This document shows positions 11,554 to 24,673 of a stretch of 64,000 nucleotides of DNA, in pieces. The stretch's first letter is position 1, and each line of letters begins with the position of its first letter. Made by a program: the position numbers and the translations under genes. The notes under the pieces were generated by a model. It was given only the letters and a program-made list of their open reading frames with translations. It was not told the origin of the DNA and did not search any database. The stretch comes from Pagrus major (taxonomy: Eukaryota; Chordata; Actinopteri; Spariformes; Sparidae): positions 24,019,165 to 24,083,164 of the forward strand of contig NC_133221.1 in NCBI RefSeq assembly GCF_040436345.1. The letters are read 5' to 3'.

Positions 11554-13466
11554 CCCGCTCATTGTTAAAGTCTCTCGGGCTGGTATCCATTGATAAGCAC
11601 TCCCTAACGTCAGCACAACAGAAATGTGCTGAAATCAGATTAAATTAATGAAAGTGTGTCACCATTTTCCCTGTAATGAGGCACATTAACAGAATTATAC
11701 CAAATATAAAACTAATTAAAGACAATTACCATGTGCACCTCTCGGACCACGTGTAGAATAACCTTAATTTGGTGCCGGATGTTGGCTTTGACCCATAATG
11801 CCCTTAACTAAACTCTGCCCCTGCATTAAAATAAGAGCTTACATAATATCTTAAACAAACATCTTTTTAAGATTGTGCTTTTCAGACACCTTTTCCAACA
11901 ATACTCCATAATTAACACCTTATTTTATTACTTTTTAATCACTTTTTAATGGCTTTATGAACTCAAATACTCTACTCCAGGGTTAGACCAATGTAAATAG
12001 ATCAAAACTCATATCTGTGAGACACAAGCAATGCAACAAAGGGAAACTTCAATCACGCTTCTGAAGCCCAAGCTTACTCCTGAGACTATGGTGCCATCCT
12101 GTGGCAGAAGTATGGCAGCATATTGTAGAAGATCCAGACAACATAAATGTTCACTTTAAAACTACATTATTGGTAGTTTATATAATTACAATAAACTTTT
12201 GCCAATATGTTATTCAATTATTATTACACACAAGCAACTAAGATCCCTGTTAAGACTGCAAGCATGGAAGTTCATCAGAGCTGACTGGGACATGCTGATG
12301 AAACACAAGAAAATGCAAATACTGTGCAGAGAAACTATTGAGCATAAATGATTAGTTGGAAAAATAAGTAGGAACATACTGAATGACTTCCCTATTACAA
12401 GCAAGTCCTGCAATAAAAGTGAATAAGTCATATTTTTTGTTATAATTGATGGAGATGGAGACAATATATTCCACATACACAGTACTCCTATTAAAAATAC
12501 ATTTCATCCAGAGTAAGGCAGCACAGAAACAGTTCCAAACAAATCAGGAAATAAGGATACGGAAAAAGAATGGAAAACAGATACTTCTTTAATTGGAAAA
12601 ATAATCGTATTTTATTACCAGGCTTTTGTGAGAACTTGATTCTAATCGGTCAATAACACCTTTCTACTGTGTTATTTCTGAATAGCAGACCCCTGCTGTG
12701 TACGTTGTTCTGATAATTGATTCTGGAGGACTTAGTGGAAGCAATGAAATCATTTCAAATAAAAAAAAAACAAGGTTCTAAATCAATATTTTGTCAAATT
12801 ATTGTTTTTAGCAAGTAGCTGTGTATTAAGTGAAATAATGTACAGTGAGGGGGGAAGGTGGTTGTAGACCTCATGCATCAATCTGTTGGGGTTTATTTTG
12901 CCATAATTACCTGCTCACTGTACGTTATCTCTTACTTGTAGCTGTTCTGGAGCTTTCAATCGTTTGACCATCTTTAATTCTATGACAACCGGCTAAACTC
13001 CATCTGAAGATCATGTGATATGATCAAAAGCTTCAGAACGGTTACAAAACCAACCTTGTTTTGCTGCACGAGCAGATAAAAGATCCAAATGAATTTACAT
13101 ACAGTGGTAATGATGTGGACAAGGATGTTCTTAAAGAGACAGGATACTGTCGAAAAAACTGTTGCGGATGAAAAAGCACAGAGATAACTATAGCCATATA
13201 CTGTAGTTGGCACTGGAAGGAAAAATAAGTGTAGTTCGTAAAGCAGATATACGTCATACTACATTGTACAAGTGGAGAATATGTTCCCTCCAGTCAAAAT
13301 CTTGTATTTCTTATATTCCTACAGTGAATGTTGGAGCTTCACTCTGTACTGTGTCTGTGCTGAGTTTGAAACCATAAACCTAATAAATCTGTTTGAAACT
13401 AAAAGGCAGTTTTCATTTGTTTCTCCTTTTTTTTTTTTTTTACAATGTTTTAATAAACTAAAGCAT
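11554..13466. other. Intergenic between transposon and dnajc16
   Basis: The stretch is AT-rich. Small open frames near 12210-12476 and 12980-13257 lack splice logic or recognisable domains. A plus-strand AATAAA near 13382 has no gene that I can attach to it. Confidence 0.45.
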
Positions 13467-13472
13467 TTTATT
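13467..13472 (-). terminator. Candidate polyadenylation signal of dnajc16
   Basis: TTTATT on the plus strand reads AATAAA on the minus strand, about 1.06 kb after the dnajc16 stop. It is followed by a long A tract on the minus strand. A closer AATAAA (14293-14298) is an alternative. Confidence 0.4.
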
Positions 13473-14531
13473 ACAACAAGAGGATAAATTAACTACTGAA
13501 GACAACTGAAACAACTGAGAGAAGCAGACATTTTTTTTACACCGATGCATGAAAGGAAAATAAAACGGTAACAAAAGCATTTTTGATAGATCCATGTAAA
13601 ACATTCACCAAATCTTTCAAGTTACATACATTTTTAAAATACAGGTCCAATAGATAACATGATAATGTACAATATTTACATCACACGGTACCATCAAAAT
13701 GATATCAAAGACATTTTTATACTTGACAGAACAAGTTAATAAACCAAGCAAGCACACAGTAAGTTTGACTTTAACTTTCATGTCTACATAATGATAATGT
13801 ATCCGTCAATGGTGTCCGTTTGGAAAACATTCAGAAAATTAAATGCAGGGCCTGATCGTTATGTTTGCTACATAAAGCTACTGGCTAACTGAGGTTGTTA
13901 AATAGACCAAGGCTGCTAAATAATTCTTGCTCCTAGTGAAGAACATATTAAATCACAATCCCAACAATTTCCATGTAACAAAACAGATATTTTTCTTTTG
14001 ATGCAATCACATGATCAGGAAGACCATGGAGAAACCCTTGAAGTCCAGGGTACAAGGCATTGTCATTACAGCAGTAGGCTATATTGCACAAGCGAGCCAG
14101 CATTCAGGAGATAAATCTATAACGGAAAACAAAACGGCCTGAGATGCATAAAAAGACATTGAGTGTTAAAGACATGCATCTCTATTCACAGTATTCATTA
14201 ATGAAGACGAAGGTAGTTGTCCTGCCTCCTTTAGTGTGTGTGGAAATGACTGATGGTCATGAAGGCAGGAGAGTACAGGTGACCACAGTGATTTTATTTT
14301 CTGTTCGCAAGGCTGTAGCAGCAGTAGCGTTTGCCTGAATTTAATATATATAAAACAGCATGCGATGACCGTAAGAGGGGTACGCTAAAGGACGTGTCCC
14401 ACAGTAGTTTGTCATATTATTGACCCAACTTTAAAAGTAACTATTTATTATCTCAAGTGCAAGAAAGGCAGCTCTAGCCTAACACAAAGGGACAGTAGAT
14501 AAATACTAGGTCCTTCCTAACTTGCCTCCAT

Positions 14532-17500
14532 CTATTTACTCTGGGTTATCTTGTCGAGTCCAGGCCATGCAGGAATGTAATAACGAGGCAAAGTGCCTTC
14601 CATGAGCCTTTCCATCCACAACCCCAGGCGGTCCAGTTTGTGGTGGATCTGCAGAGTGGATATGCTGCGGGATCGGTTGGATTTGCGTGGCAGATGGTCT
14701 TCGCGGGAACTGGACCTCGACCTCCCCCCTGAAGTGCCCCCTTCGTCCTCGGACGACTTACTGTCGAGGTCTTCCCCTGTGTAGACCGGCTTAAAAAGAC
14801 AAAGGTACTTCTTGTGCCCGTTGAGCGCCAGCACATAGCCGGTGTAGTCCATCTTGTGGTTTCCTCCATCGTCCTCGTCTGCATCAATCTGTGTAGCGTC
14901 CTGGGCGTATTCCAGCAGAGTGTTCATCCACTGGCTGTGCTTGTCAATATTCAGGAAGGAGAAATGCAGCGTCAGGCTCCTAGGAGAGAGATGAGAGAAT
15001 GAATGTGATGAAGTATCTATAAACATGATTGACCCATTATGCACATTTCCAACCCTATGTTTTTATACAGGTACACTACAGTAGCTTTGCTTTCACAGTT
15101 TTAAAAAGTCCTTATTTATCTTATACTGGCCCCTCAGTTCATCCTCTGTCTGACTCATGACAAACTTCTGTTAGCATCTCTAAAAACAATAAATAAATAA
15201 AAAAGAATCACCCTAGTTAGTAATCTATGCAGCTAGTTAGCTCAGAGAGCAGCTACAGCTAGCGGTCCTATTAGCAGTTGACTCTGCTCCACGGAGGACA
15301 TCAGAGACAAAACCAGAAAATATTTTCTCCATAAAATGTGTTCCACAACAGAGTCGGAGCATCTGTAAATCACCTCATTATGAATAGACACACTGAGTGG
15401 GTGGATGGACGTTTTTCAAAGATTCAACTTTTCACTCAAATTGTTAGCCCTGATATTATTATTTGTAATGAAACAAAGTGGTATTTTCACTAGTGTTTTT
15501 AGACCTTAATGTATATATGACAATGAAAATAAGCAAATGCACAATAGGTCCTGTTTAACACACAACAAAAATGTTCTTGCTCCACACAAGGAAAAGTGAA
15601 TGTTTAGTTTACCCTGTGAAGGAGTAGACCTCTTTGGCAAACTTGCTGAGCAGGATGTTCTTGGAGGCGTCTGTGAGAACCAGCACGATGTTCATGTGTC
15701 CCGGCCTCAGCTTCACCAGGTTGCTGATGTAAGTGATATCCGTCAGCTCAGTCACCTCCACAAAATTCTTCTTGGGAGGCCGACTAAGGATCAACAGCAA
15801 AAATACAGAACTTTAAAAACACGACGATAAATTGTGCACTCTATAAAATATGTAATAAATGTATTCTTGCCTTGAAGTACCACCAGACCCTGGTGACCCA
15901 TTTTCTGCTTTTGTTCCATCTTTGGCCTTTGGTTTAGTCTGTTTATCATCACTTGAGTCACTGAAAAACACACAAATAAAATGTTTTGCCCAAAGGGGAT
16001 GTGCAGGCGTAGAAGGAAAAACATGATAGCATTATTACTGTCTTTTCTTTGGCAGCCTTTCTATCTTTCTTCACCGTGTTTTACTAATCCCAGAAGATGG
16101 TGATGTTGCTATAGTTACATTTTTTGGTGGTCTAGTTAAACGTGTGTATGGTAAAGCAACCAACCTGAAGGCCTGGATGACCACAGTTCCAAACAAGATG
16201 AACAAGGCAGAGAAGATGAGGGACAGAAGAGGCATCATCTCACGCCTGCAAATCACCACAGATGTCTTAGTGCAACAAGATACATCTGTATTTACAGCTG
16301 GGTTGTCATCATGTGTTCTCCTATAACAGGTTAAGAGTTAAAGATCTCTGCCTACCAGTTGTTATGCAGAATATCGTCAATGACTTCAGACAGGTAATCG
16401 TAAGAGGCATAGATCCATCTGATTACAAACATCTGTAGAGTGACAGTTGTTTTAGTAGCAGGACTGGTGGTTGATATTAACAAACAGTACTTGGTTATAA
16501 GAATATTGGCTACACAGACAAACATTAGTTAGATACCCTACATTACTGAAAAGGAACATACAGAGGCAAACTCGTTGTTGAGCTCGGGCAGCATGGCGTC
16601 ATGGATGAGGATGGACGGGTCCCTCTGCAGTCGCTCCAGCTCCTCCAGAAGACGCTGCTTGTCTTCCTCGCTGCCGTTCCAGGCGCTCACTGGCTTGTAC
16701 AAGGCCTTGCCTGCAGCATTACGCCTCTCCAGGATCACCACCTGAGTAAAAACAAAAAAAGTCTAATAATATGAATGTTGAATGATACATTTTCTCAGGA
16801 GCAAGAGAGGTATCAGGTCAAGCGTCTAATCCAAAGACTTCATTGAAAATTTAAAAAAGAACTTTGTGAGTCTTTTCTATTTTGTTTTTTTTGGTGTAAT
16901 TGGGGGCCGACCTGAGCCGTCATTAATTTGTCTTAATTCAGAGCACTAATACATTATTTTACTGATGAGGGGAGACACTTCTTTGTTTGGGTAAAATGTT
17001 TAACTAATAGCTATCACCATGAAACTTCCCCCAGTCGATTACTTACATTAAGATGATTATTTTTTGGTTTTACAAGTTTTCTGAAATTTTATGTGTAAAT
17101 ATTCCATTAGTCTAGACGAAGACAAGTTATGGACACAGTTTTCACCTTTAGTGTCTCCCCTTAAAACAAATTTGCTATGCTCATAGATTCACAGTGGAAC
17201 CTGCAGATGTAGTGTTGGACGTGTATGAACGTACCTGTGTTGGTGACTGTGCACTATCTTTGTTCTGCATGAGGATGTCACAAAGAGGCTGCTGTAACCG
17301 CTGGTACACGTAGGCAAATCTAACAACCTCCTTGCCGTTTGTGGAGGCAAACGAGAGAAACGCCTGGTTCCCAAAAGAAAAGGTCTCTTCATCACCTGTG
17401 ATCAGCAGGACACAGTATCTGAGGGGAGGAAAGACGTGACAGTAACTTAGCATATCCAAACTAATTCACAAACAGTGTGTAAGCAGACGTCTAAAAATGA

Positions 17501-19293
17501 GGTTCTCGTACTTCCTGCGTCTGTGGAACTGTTTGACAGGACAGAGCTCATCAAAGAGCTTCTGATTGACCAGCCGTGGCACGAGCAGAAACTTGTTGTT
17601 TGACATGAACTCATCAATGATTTGCTTTTTCATTCCTTTGGCCTGCAGAAGACAAACATGATCACATAGAAAAACAAGAGTAAACACAAGTGCAACTAGA
17701 TCAGTGTATACGAAATGAGTGAATAGGAAAGTGTAATAACTTTCTTTCCCTGAGCTCCCTGCTGCTGTGATATACCTGTATAATGTCAGCAGGCTTGTCA
17801 GTGTTCTCTTTGAAGACCAGCATGGTTGGAGCGTAAGTGTTAATATTGAACTGTTTCTGCAGGTTGGCGGTCTCTGAAAGGCCCTGGTCCACATAGCCAA
17901 ACTGCAGGTAGTCCTTATAGGCAAAAGCTGTCAGCTACGGAGATAAATCATTAACATGTTTGTGTTAATAATGCAATTAGTGTCAGTTGAACCTGAGGTA
18001 CTTTTCACATAAAATGAATACAAGGCAAGAGCCTACTTTGTATAACAGAGGAACTACAGGCACTTGGTCGAACAGAAGCACGTGTGGCTTGTTGAGCTCG
18101 TGCCAGCTGTTCAAGAACTGCAGGTCATTCTTGTCGGTGACCTGAAACAGAGAAAATGCTAAATGTTTCATTGACATATATAAAGGAATGTTTTAGTCTT
18201 CCTTCCTGTAATGGACTGCGACTGTTTTTTTCCGAGGAAAGGCAGATATTTACCCGCTCCACTAGTCTCTGAGGCAGAAGGTCTTCTACAAACTGCCTCA
18301 GGTGCTCCTTTGCCACAGCGTAATGGAAAAACGTCACTTTGCCATTGATGACTCCAAGTATGGATGGGGTGCGATGGGCTCCGAGGTGATTGGCTAACCT
18401 CCTCTCATAGCCCACATCCACCACACCTATCCCAACACCTGCAAGGATGGGATATCCATAAACATAAGCACATCAACCCTTTCAACTCGTCCTGTGCAAT
18501 TTCATAGATGTTATGATTTATAAGTTCATCCCAAACCTAGAGTCTCCATCTCCTGCACCACCTCCTTCCAGACAGGCTCGATGTGGATGCAGCTGAAGCA
18601 CCAGTCAGAGGTGATCTTTATCAGGTACGGTCTCTTGTAGCTGTCGGGCACCACGTCGTTGACATACTGGTTAAAGTGCAATATGTACTTGCTGTCAGCA
18701 AAGTCCCTGTGGTTCTTGCTGTTGAAGGGAAAGTTGAAGAAGGACTCGTCGAAGTAGAAGCTGTCATGGCGATGACCATAGCGACCGCCACCATACGGCT
18801 GGGTGTCATCTGTCTGGCCGTAACGGTCATAATTGGCACGTTTGTCCTCATTGGAAAGGATCTAGATTTGAGGAAAAGCAAATGTCAATATGGTGGACAT
18901 CTTCCTCACATACATACATATATTACTGGCTTTCATTCCAGCTGACAGCTTGAAATAAATAAAAATGACTCGCCTCATAAGATTTGGTTATCTTGATGAA
19001 CATGTCCTCTGCTCCTGGATTTTTGTTTTTGTCCGGATGCCTTGAGAAGAAGATGCTCATTAGTTGAGATCTGAATGATGATGATGAGAACAGGTCAGGG
19101 TTATGAGAAATATTTACCATTCTTTTGCAAGACGCTTGTAGACCTTCTTGATCTCAGCCTGGCTTGCACTCCTGGTCACTCCTAAGATTTTGTATGGGTC
19201 TATCTCAGGCCCGGCATGGGCTGCTCCTGTCAGCAGCACCAACAGGAGGATCAGCACTACAGCCAGTGGCACAGACATCTTTGGCCCCGCCAT
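14532..19293 (-). CDS. dnajc16: DnaJ homolog subfamily C member 16, 14 coding exons, 792 aa
   Basis: Coding exons are 19293-19118, 19040-18974, 18861-18537, 18438-18254, 18141-18037, 17934-17776, 17642-17512, 17418-17235, 16741-16562, 16432-16356, 16245-16165, 15960-15871, 15783-15613 and 14979-14532; all phases join. The product is an ER co-chaperone. It has a hydrophobic N-terminal signal or anchor (residues about 5-25), then a J domain with the HPD motif at 60-62, which stimulates Hsp70. A thioredoxin-like region carries CFSC at 169-172 in SDWCFSCIHIEP, and a transmembrane segment follows near 535-555 (LLSLIFSALFILFGTVVIQ). The C-terminal region is conserved (VEVTELTD, DYTGYVLALNGHKKY, LWMERL). 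Length matches human (about 782). The ATG at 19293 is chosen because the acceptor lies only 12 nt upstream; a second ATG four codons later is possible. Two introns use GC donors. Confidence 0.95.
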
Positions 19294-19319
19294 CACAGCT
19301 ACCTGAGACACGTTAGCAG

Positions 19320-20299
19320 AGCTATCACCATCAGGAGGAATACATCAGCACAGTGTTCAGACCTGAAACGATGACATAGCCTTTAGCTGACAGCGTTTCC
19401 TCCACACTGGCGTTAGCCTTGTAATGATTCATAATGATGAAGGCAGCTAAATAGGGTGGCATTATAGCATGCTAACTTCACAAGCTAGACGAGCTAGGCA
19501 TGTCAGCTACAACAACAAACATTTCAATGCTACAATCCTGCTGACATGTCTCTCGGCTGTGATATCAACGTTATACATCGAGGATAAAAACGTTTACGCA
19601 TTTTCTTTTTTCACATTAGGGTTAGTTACGTTGCTACAGCAGCTAGCTGTCTGTCTCAACGCAACAGCTCTACGTTCCCATTCACCTGCAGCAGACGCGC
19701 TCAGCCGGTACTACGCCACATAGTGAATGTAGCTTTTCATGCTGTTCAGCTTGTTGGTTAACGCTGATGTGAAAAGACAGCGAAAAGGGCAGGGTGTGTT
19801 CAACAGCATCCCACAGTTCCTCCCCTCAGGACGAGCTGACAACCTGCTGCTGCGAAGCAGGAGTAGAGGGGGAGGTGTCCAGCATCGAAAGTCATTTCGG
19901 GAGATTGAGTATTTGATGATAAATTAGGCTTCTTTTGTGTGTGTTCGGTTTAACCCTCGTCGCGCCGTGGCTTTTAGTGTGAACGTATTGAGGCACGCCG
20001 GCCGTGTGGCAGCGGCACGCGGTATAACAATCAAACGCACCTTGTTTTTTCTCTCTCCGTACTCTCTCAATGGACCAATCACAGACAGCGGTGATGTAAA
20101 CAAGGAAATGGCGAACGCAACCGAGAACAAACAAGAGAAAGGGAAAGGAAACTTGTGATATTTTGACAGGAACAAGGTGTCTGTTCCCTTTAACAAGCGT
20201 GTTGAATCATTTTGGGATACCGACTGACTCTGACATCGTGACAAAAGTCACAGTGTTTATGATATTTTCCGTCTCGCTCATTGAGGTCTTTTGTTTTGA
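19320..20299. promoter_or_regulatory. Head-to-head promoter interval, dnajc16/casp9
   Basis: The start codons of dnajc16 and casp9 lie about 1 kb apart in opposite directions. The coding exon of dnajc16 has an acceptor just upstream of its ATG, so a noncoding first exon must lie in this interval. The part at 19930-20030 is CpG-rich. Open frames here start or end without splice support and are probably not coding. Confidence 0.5.
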
Positions 20300-22593
20300 A
20301 TGGAGGAAAGACACAGGAAGATTCTCCAACGCAACAGGAGCAATCTCGTGGAAGGCTTGGACCCAACAAACCTCTACGATGGCCTTATTGAAAAAAGGGT
20401 TTTCACCCAAGACATGATCGATGAAATCAAGGTAAGACATCGAGTTTCAGGTTGACTCCCTGTTGTTTGTGAAACATTATGCTGGTGGTTACACACCTGT
20501 TACTGTGTCTCCTATCAGAGCTCTGGGACCAGGCGCGAACAGGCCAGAAAGTTAGTTGTGGACTTAGAGACCCGTGGGAGTCGAGCCTTTCCATTATTTC
20601 TGCAGTGCCTTCAGGAGACAGGGCAGCACAGTCTGGCAGAGCTCCTACAGAATGGAGCTCCAACAGTTCAGCTACAGCCTGCTACACCTACTCAGGCTGA
20701 TCGCCCTGTTCTCCAGCCTCTCCCAGTGTGTAAGTGTGTCAAACTATGGTGTATGTCATGAATAATAAAGTCATAACTATCCTTAAGCATGATCTGGATA
20801 ATAATGATTTAGGGTGTCGTGTATTACTCATATATGTGCTGTTTGTTTCTGTAACAGCCTCTCCAATGGATGTGGATAAGCAAAGAAGAGATGATGTCCC
20901 TGTCCATCCAGTACCGAGACCCAATACTACTCCCACTCCATGTAAGCTATGTGGTTAATTTACTTTTTGGTTACAGTCTGATAAGTTCCTTGATGCTTAA
21001 CACATTGATGCTTATGTCCCAGCACCTGAACGGGAGTACAGACTAAGGCCTCAAGGCAGAACCAGACGAGACAGCATTCAGGTGAGTAACATTTATTTAT
21101 CATGCATTTGATCAACAACAGAAGGACAAAGGCTGCTGTAGAAGCAAATTGGCTTTATCAAATTATCTTCTATGCTTCCTTCTTTCTGTCTATGTGCGTG
21201 TCAGAGCTATAAAATGGACGCCAGCCCGTGCGGACACTGCCTCATCATAAACAACGTGGAGTTTGACCCCCAGAGCGAACTCAGCAATCGCAGAGGGTCC
21301 AACATAGACTGTGACAAGCTGGAGAGCAGATTCAAGGCGCTCAACTTTATCGTGGATGTCAAGACGAACCTGAAACAAAGAGTAAGAATCACAGTCCTTG
21401 AAAAACCACATGTAAACCTTTGAGCTCCTGCTTGGAAAGCTAACAGTCATCTCTGCATTTCAGCAAATCAAACACGAGCTGTCAGCTTTATGTAAGAAGG
21501 ATCATTCACAATATGACTGCTGTGTGGTCATCATGCTGTCACACGGCACTGAGGTATGACATGGCTAATTATTATACCAGCTATGTTAGAATATCAATGA
21601 GTAATAAAATGCCATCAGATCTTTATCTCTGACCTACTGGAGTCTGGAGTCCAGATGAATTATACGACCTAATGTAAGCTCATATCTTTGTTTACAGGTG
21701 AGCCACAACCGCTTCCCTGGTGCCGTGTACGGTGTGGATGGACAGCATGTCCCGGTCCAGCACATCACAAACTACCTCAATGGCCAGCACTGTCCGTCTT
21801 TACAGGGCAAACCCAAACTTTTCTTCATCCAGGCTTGCGGAGGAGGTAGCTAATCTTGAACGTACTGTTGAATAACTCCATTAAAAATTAAAAAAAAGGA
21901 AACTCATAGGGAAATATTTGTGCTTGTTCCTGAGGTGAAAGAGACACAGGCTTTGAGGTGTCCCCGGATGAGGTTGAACCATCCATCGGCAGAGCAGATG
22001 ATCAGACGGACGCCATTCCCATGTCATCCAGCAGCGACTCTCTGAGCATGTCCGATGAACCGGACGCCAGAGCCACGCTTCCGACCCCGAGTGACATTCT
22101 GGTGTCCTACTCTACTTTCCCTGGTGTGTTTGCATTGCATTCACACATCTGTGCTTATTTTGATTAATAACTCAGTCTTTCAGATGCAAGTCAGAGGTAT
22201 AGATGGACTCGACTTGACCTGTATGTCTTCGTAATGCCGCTTTGATTGTATGAATGCAGGTTATGTTTCTTGGAGAGACACCCAGTCGGGCTCCTGGTAC
22301 GTCGAGACACTAGACCGTATTCTTGATGAAAACGCTGCTACGGATGACTTGGTCACGATGTTGATGATGGTGAGCTTCTCTCAGTATACAGGCAAAGTTA
22401 GCTGTGGCTCTCTTAAACTCCCTTCATCATTCAGAGCTTTTAAATTCAAACATACACACATATGATTATTGCCTGTGCTTGTTTCCAGGTTAACCACGAA
22501 GTCTCCCAAAACTCTGCGAAGGGGCTCTACAAACAGATGCCTGGTTCCTTCAACTTCCTCCGCAAGCTTCTCTACTTTCAAAGCCAAGCATAG
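20300..22593 (+). CDS. casp9: Caspase-9, 10 exons, 434 aa
   Basis: Exons are 20300-20431, 20519-20729, 20858-20941, 21023-21081, 21205-21381, 21464-21553, 21698-21845, 21935-22123, 22260-22369 and 22489-22593. The initiator caspase of the intrinsic apoptosis pathway acts in the cytosol on the Apaf-1 apoptosome. It has an N-terminal CARD (residues about 1-92), a Pro-rich linker and a caspase domain. The catalytic His is in MLSHGTE (about 248) and the catalytic Cys in QACGG (about 298), the caspase-9 form of the pentapeptide. The inter-subunit linker contains DQTD, like the human caspase-3 site DQLD, directly followed by AIPM. The small subunit includes [15 protein letters not shown] and ends [13 protein letters not shown]. 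Length is close to human (416). No defect is seen. Confidence 0.95.
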
Positions 22594-23500
22594 CGGCAAA
22601 GTTCAGCTCTCGGTTTCACTTTCAGGGAATCTTAGTCTATTTCAGTGCTGTCAGGCATGACTGTAATTGCTTAGGATTATGATTTAGCAGATTTGTGAAG
22701 TGTATGTATTTGTTAAATTCTGGTTCTACTTTTACTGACACAATCATGTCTTATTTGATTTTCATGTCCTGTATTTTTCTAAATGAACTCTGTGGGTTTT
22801 ATGTGTCATCTTGGAAAATATTAACATCTTGTGAAAATGTGGTTCAGGTTATTTTTTATATATTATTTTTGTCTTATGAAGACATAGCATCTGTCAGTGT
22901 TTAAGAATAGACAATCATTGTCAAATACCTTGCTGATTTTTAATTCATATGTCTTAAATATACTGATTTTGTAACAAAACTGGATTTTTTGGAGTTATTT
23001 TCTGAAAATGGAGGTGGAGGAGAGGGAATACAAGCAGAGACAAAATGCTATGTTTTTAGCAACAGTACTTGTTGCCATTATATATTAGCATGCTAGTGTT
23101 GCTGTGTGTGCTACCACCGAGTTACAGTATGTGAGGCTGATGACAAATGCAAGTAAAACAGTAGTGTACTTTATGAGACAGTAGATGGTGTTTGTGAGTC
23201 ACAGAAGACTCAAGCTTCTAGATGAGTCTTATATTTGCAGAGGTCTCCATAAAATTAGAAATGTTGCTGTTTAATTTGAATGTCAATCACTGTTTCAAAC
23301 AGGTTTATATTCAATATCCTAAGCTGCAAACTATTGCAACACTTTAAAACAAGTCACGAGACATGAACATCACCATGACATTTCTCATATGGAAGTGGAG
23401 TCTACGGTAGCCTATTATGTATTTGGAGAACTGTGAAAACATTGGTTCCTTTTTTACCTTGTTCACCAGTTCCTCCATACAGCTCAAATGTCAAATAAAA
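22594..23500 (+). other. casp9 3' untranslated region and flank
   Basis: There is no further coding after the stop at 22591-22593. An AATAAA at 23494-23499 could end the transcript. The intervening sequence is AT-rich. Confidence 0.4.
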
Positions 23501-23559
23501 TATAACCACTAAAAAGTGGTTTTAATGTCAACATTGCTATCCATAAAGACCTGCCTCCA

Positions 23560-23910
23560 GCATGGCTCGATTGAGATTGACATTTGTAGTTTTTGTTGAA
23601 ATGTCTCTGTAACTACTGGATGGACTATCAGATTTCCATGAAACTTGTTTCCGATATCCGAGGTGCCCAGTCCACTTACTTTCCATACTTGACATTAATT
23701 AATGTCATTAGTAATGTGTTTATCTACTATTCCAAGTGAAGAAAAACGTCTATTAAAAAAAAGGTCTATTAGCAAATGTTAGCATGTTAACATGGTGACC
23801 ATAGTAAATTATATATATAGTAATTATACTTGCTTAACATCAGCATGTTAGCATTAAACTCATAGCACTGCTTTGCACTGTTGACTCTGAGCCTTGTTTT
23901 CTCTCTTAGA
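23560..23910. repeat. Degenerate fish interspersed repeat
   Basis: The segment has the hallmarks of a very common teleost repeat: a 'GTAACTACTGGATGGACT...CATGAAACTTG' type of start (in parts), followed by GCTAACATG-type runs (AGCATGTTAACATGGTGACC). It is recognised by pattern memory only and its ends are not defined. The following 23910-24480 shows no gene that I can support. Confidence 0.45.
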
Positions 23911-24673
23911 GTTGGCCAAATAATTCACCAGAAAATCTCATTTAATCAAAATTCAAACAATGGAAACCTGATCTGTCCTACACATCTGTGAGTGGCTGAG
24001 GATTTGTTAGGGTTAGAGTTCGGTCAGGTGTTTACTAAAGTCTACTAAAAATAACTCACCAAAAGCCACATAAATAAATTCTGGTTCTTTATTCATTTCT
24101 GGGTGATCATTATTTTGTATTCTCTTCTTCCTTCTTTTCCTCCTCATTGTGATCTTTGATGGTCTTTTTGACATCTTACTCTTCGTTCTGTGTTTGTTTG
24201 CTGCAGTGGTTTTGTTTCTTTCCTGAATAGAAAAATCCATATTGTTTATACTCTTTCTGCTCAACAAACTCAATGAAGCTTTTGAGGATTTTGCATCCAT
24301 GTCTGGTCCAATCAGGTTAAACCTTGATCCTCGGGATCTGTCTTTCCAAACTATTGCAACTATTGCAAACACCCACCCCCAGACAGGTCTTGCACTTGAC
24401 TCTCTTTACTGGCAGCATTTCTCTGTTTCTCTTTAATAAACTTTAATGCGTAACATGGGCTGAAAACAACTCAAACCATTCACCTGCCATACGTTTTGTA
24501 ACTCAAGATAAGATTATTGATCCCTCGTACAGGAAATTCAAGTTGACACAACAGCACAAAGGAACAAACAGTGTGCAAGCAATAACAAAAGGTAGCAGGG
24601 CAAGTGTAGGAATATACTCTGAGAAAAACAAAATAGAACTAAATAAGAATAAAAATATAATTCCTGAGATATA

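Noticed and set aside
13382-13387. Plus-strand AATAAA as the end of an unseen gene
   Set aside because: No upstream exons or splice sites were found on that strand within 2 kb.
24013-24372. Minus-strand 119-codon open frame, rich in Lys/Arg
   Set aside because: No recognisable domain, no splice context, and a Lys/Arg run that follows from an AT- and TTC-rich plus strand. Probably chance.
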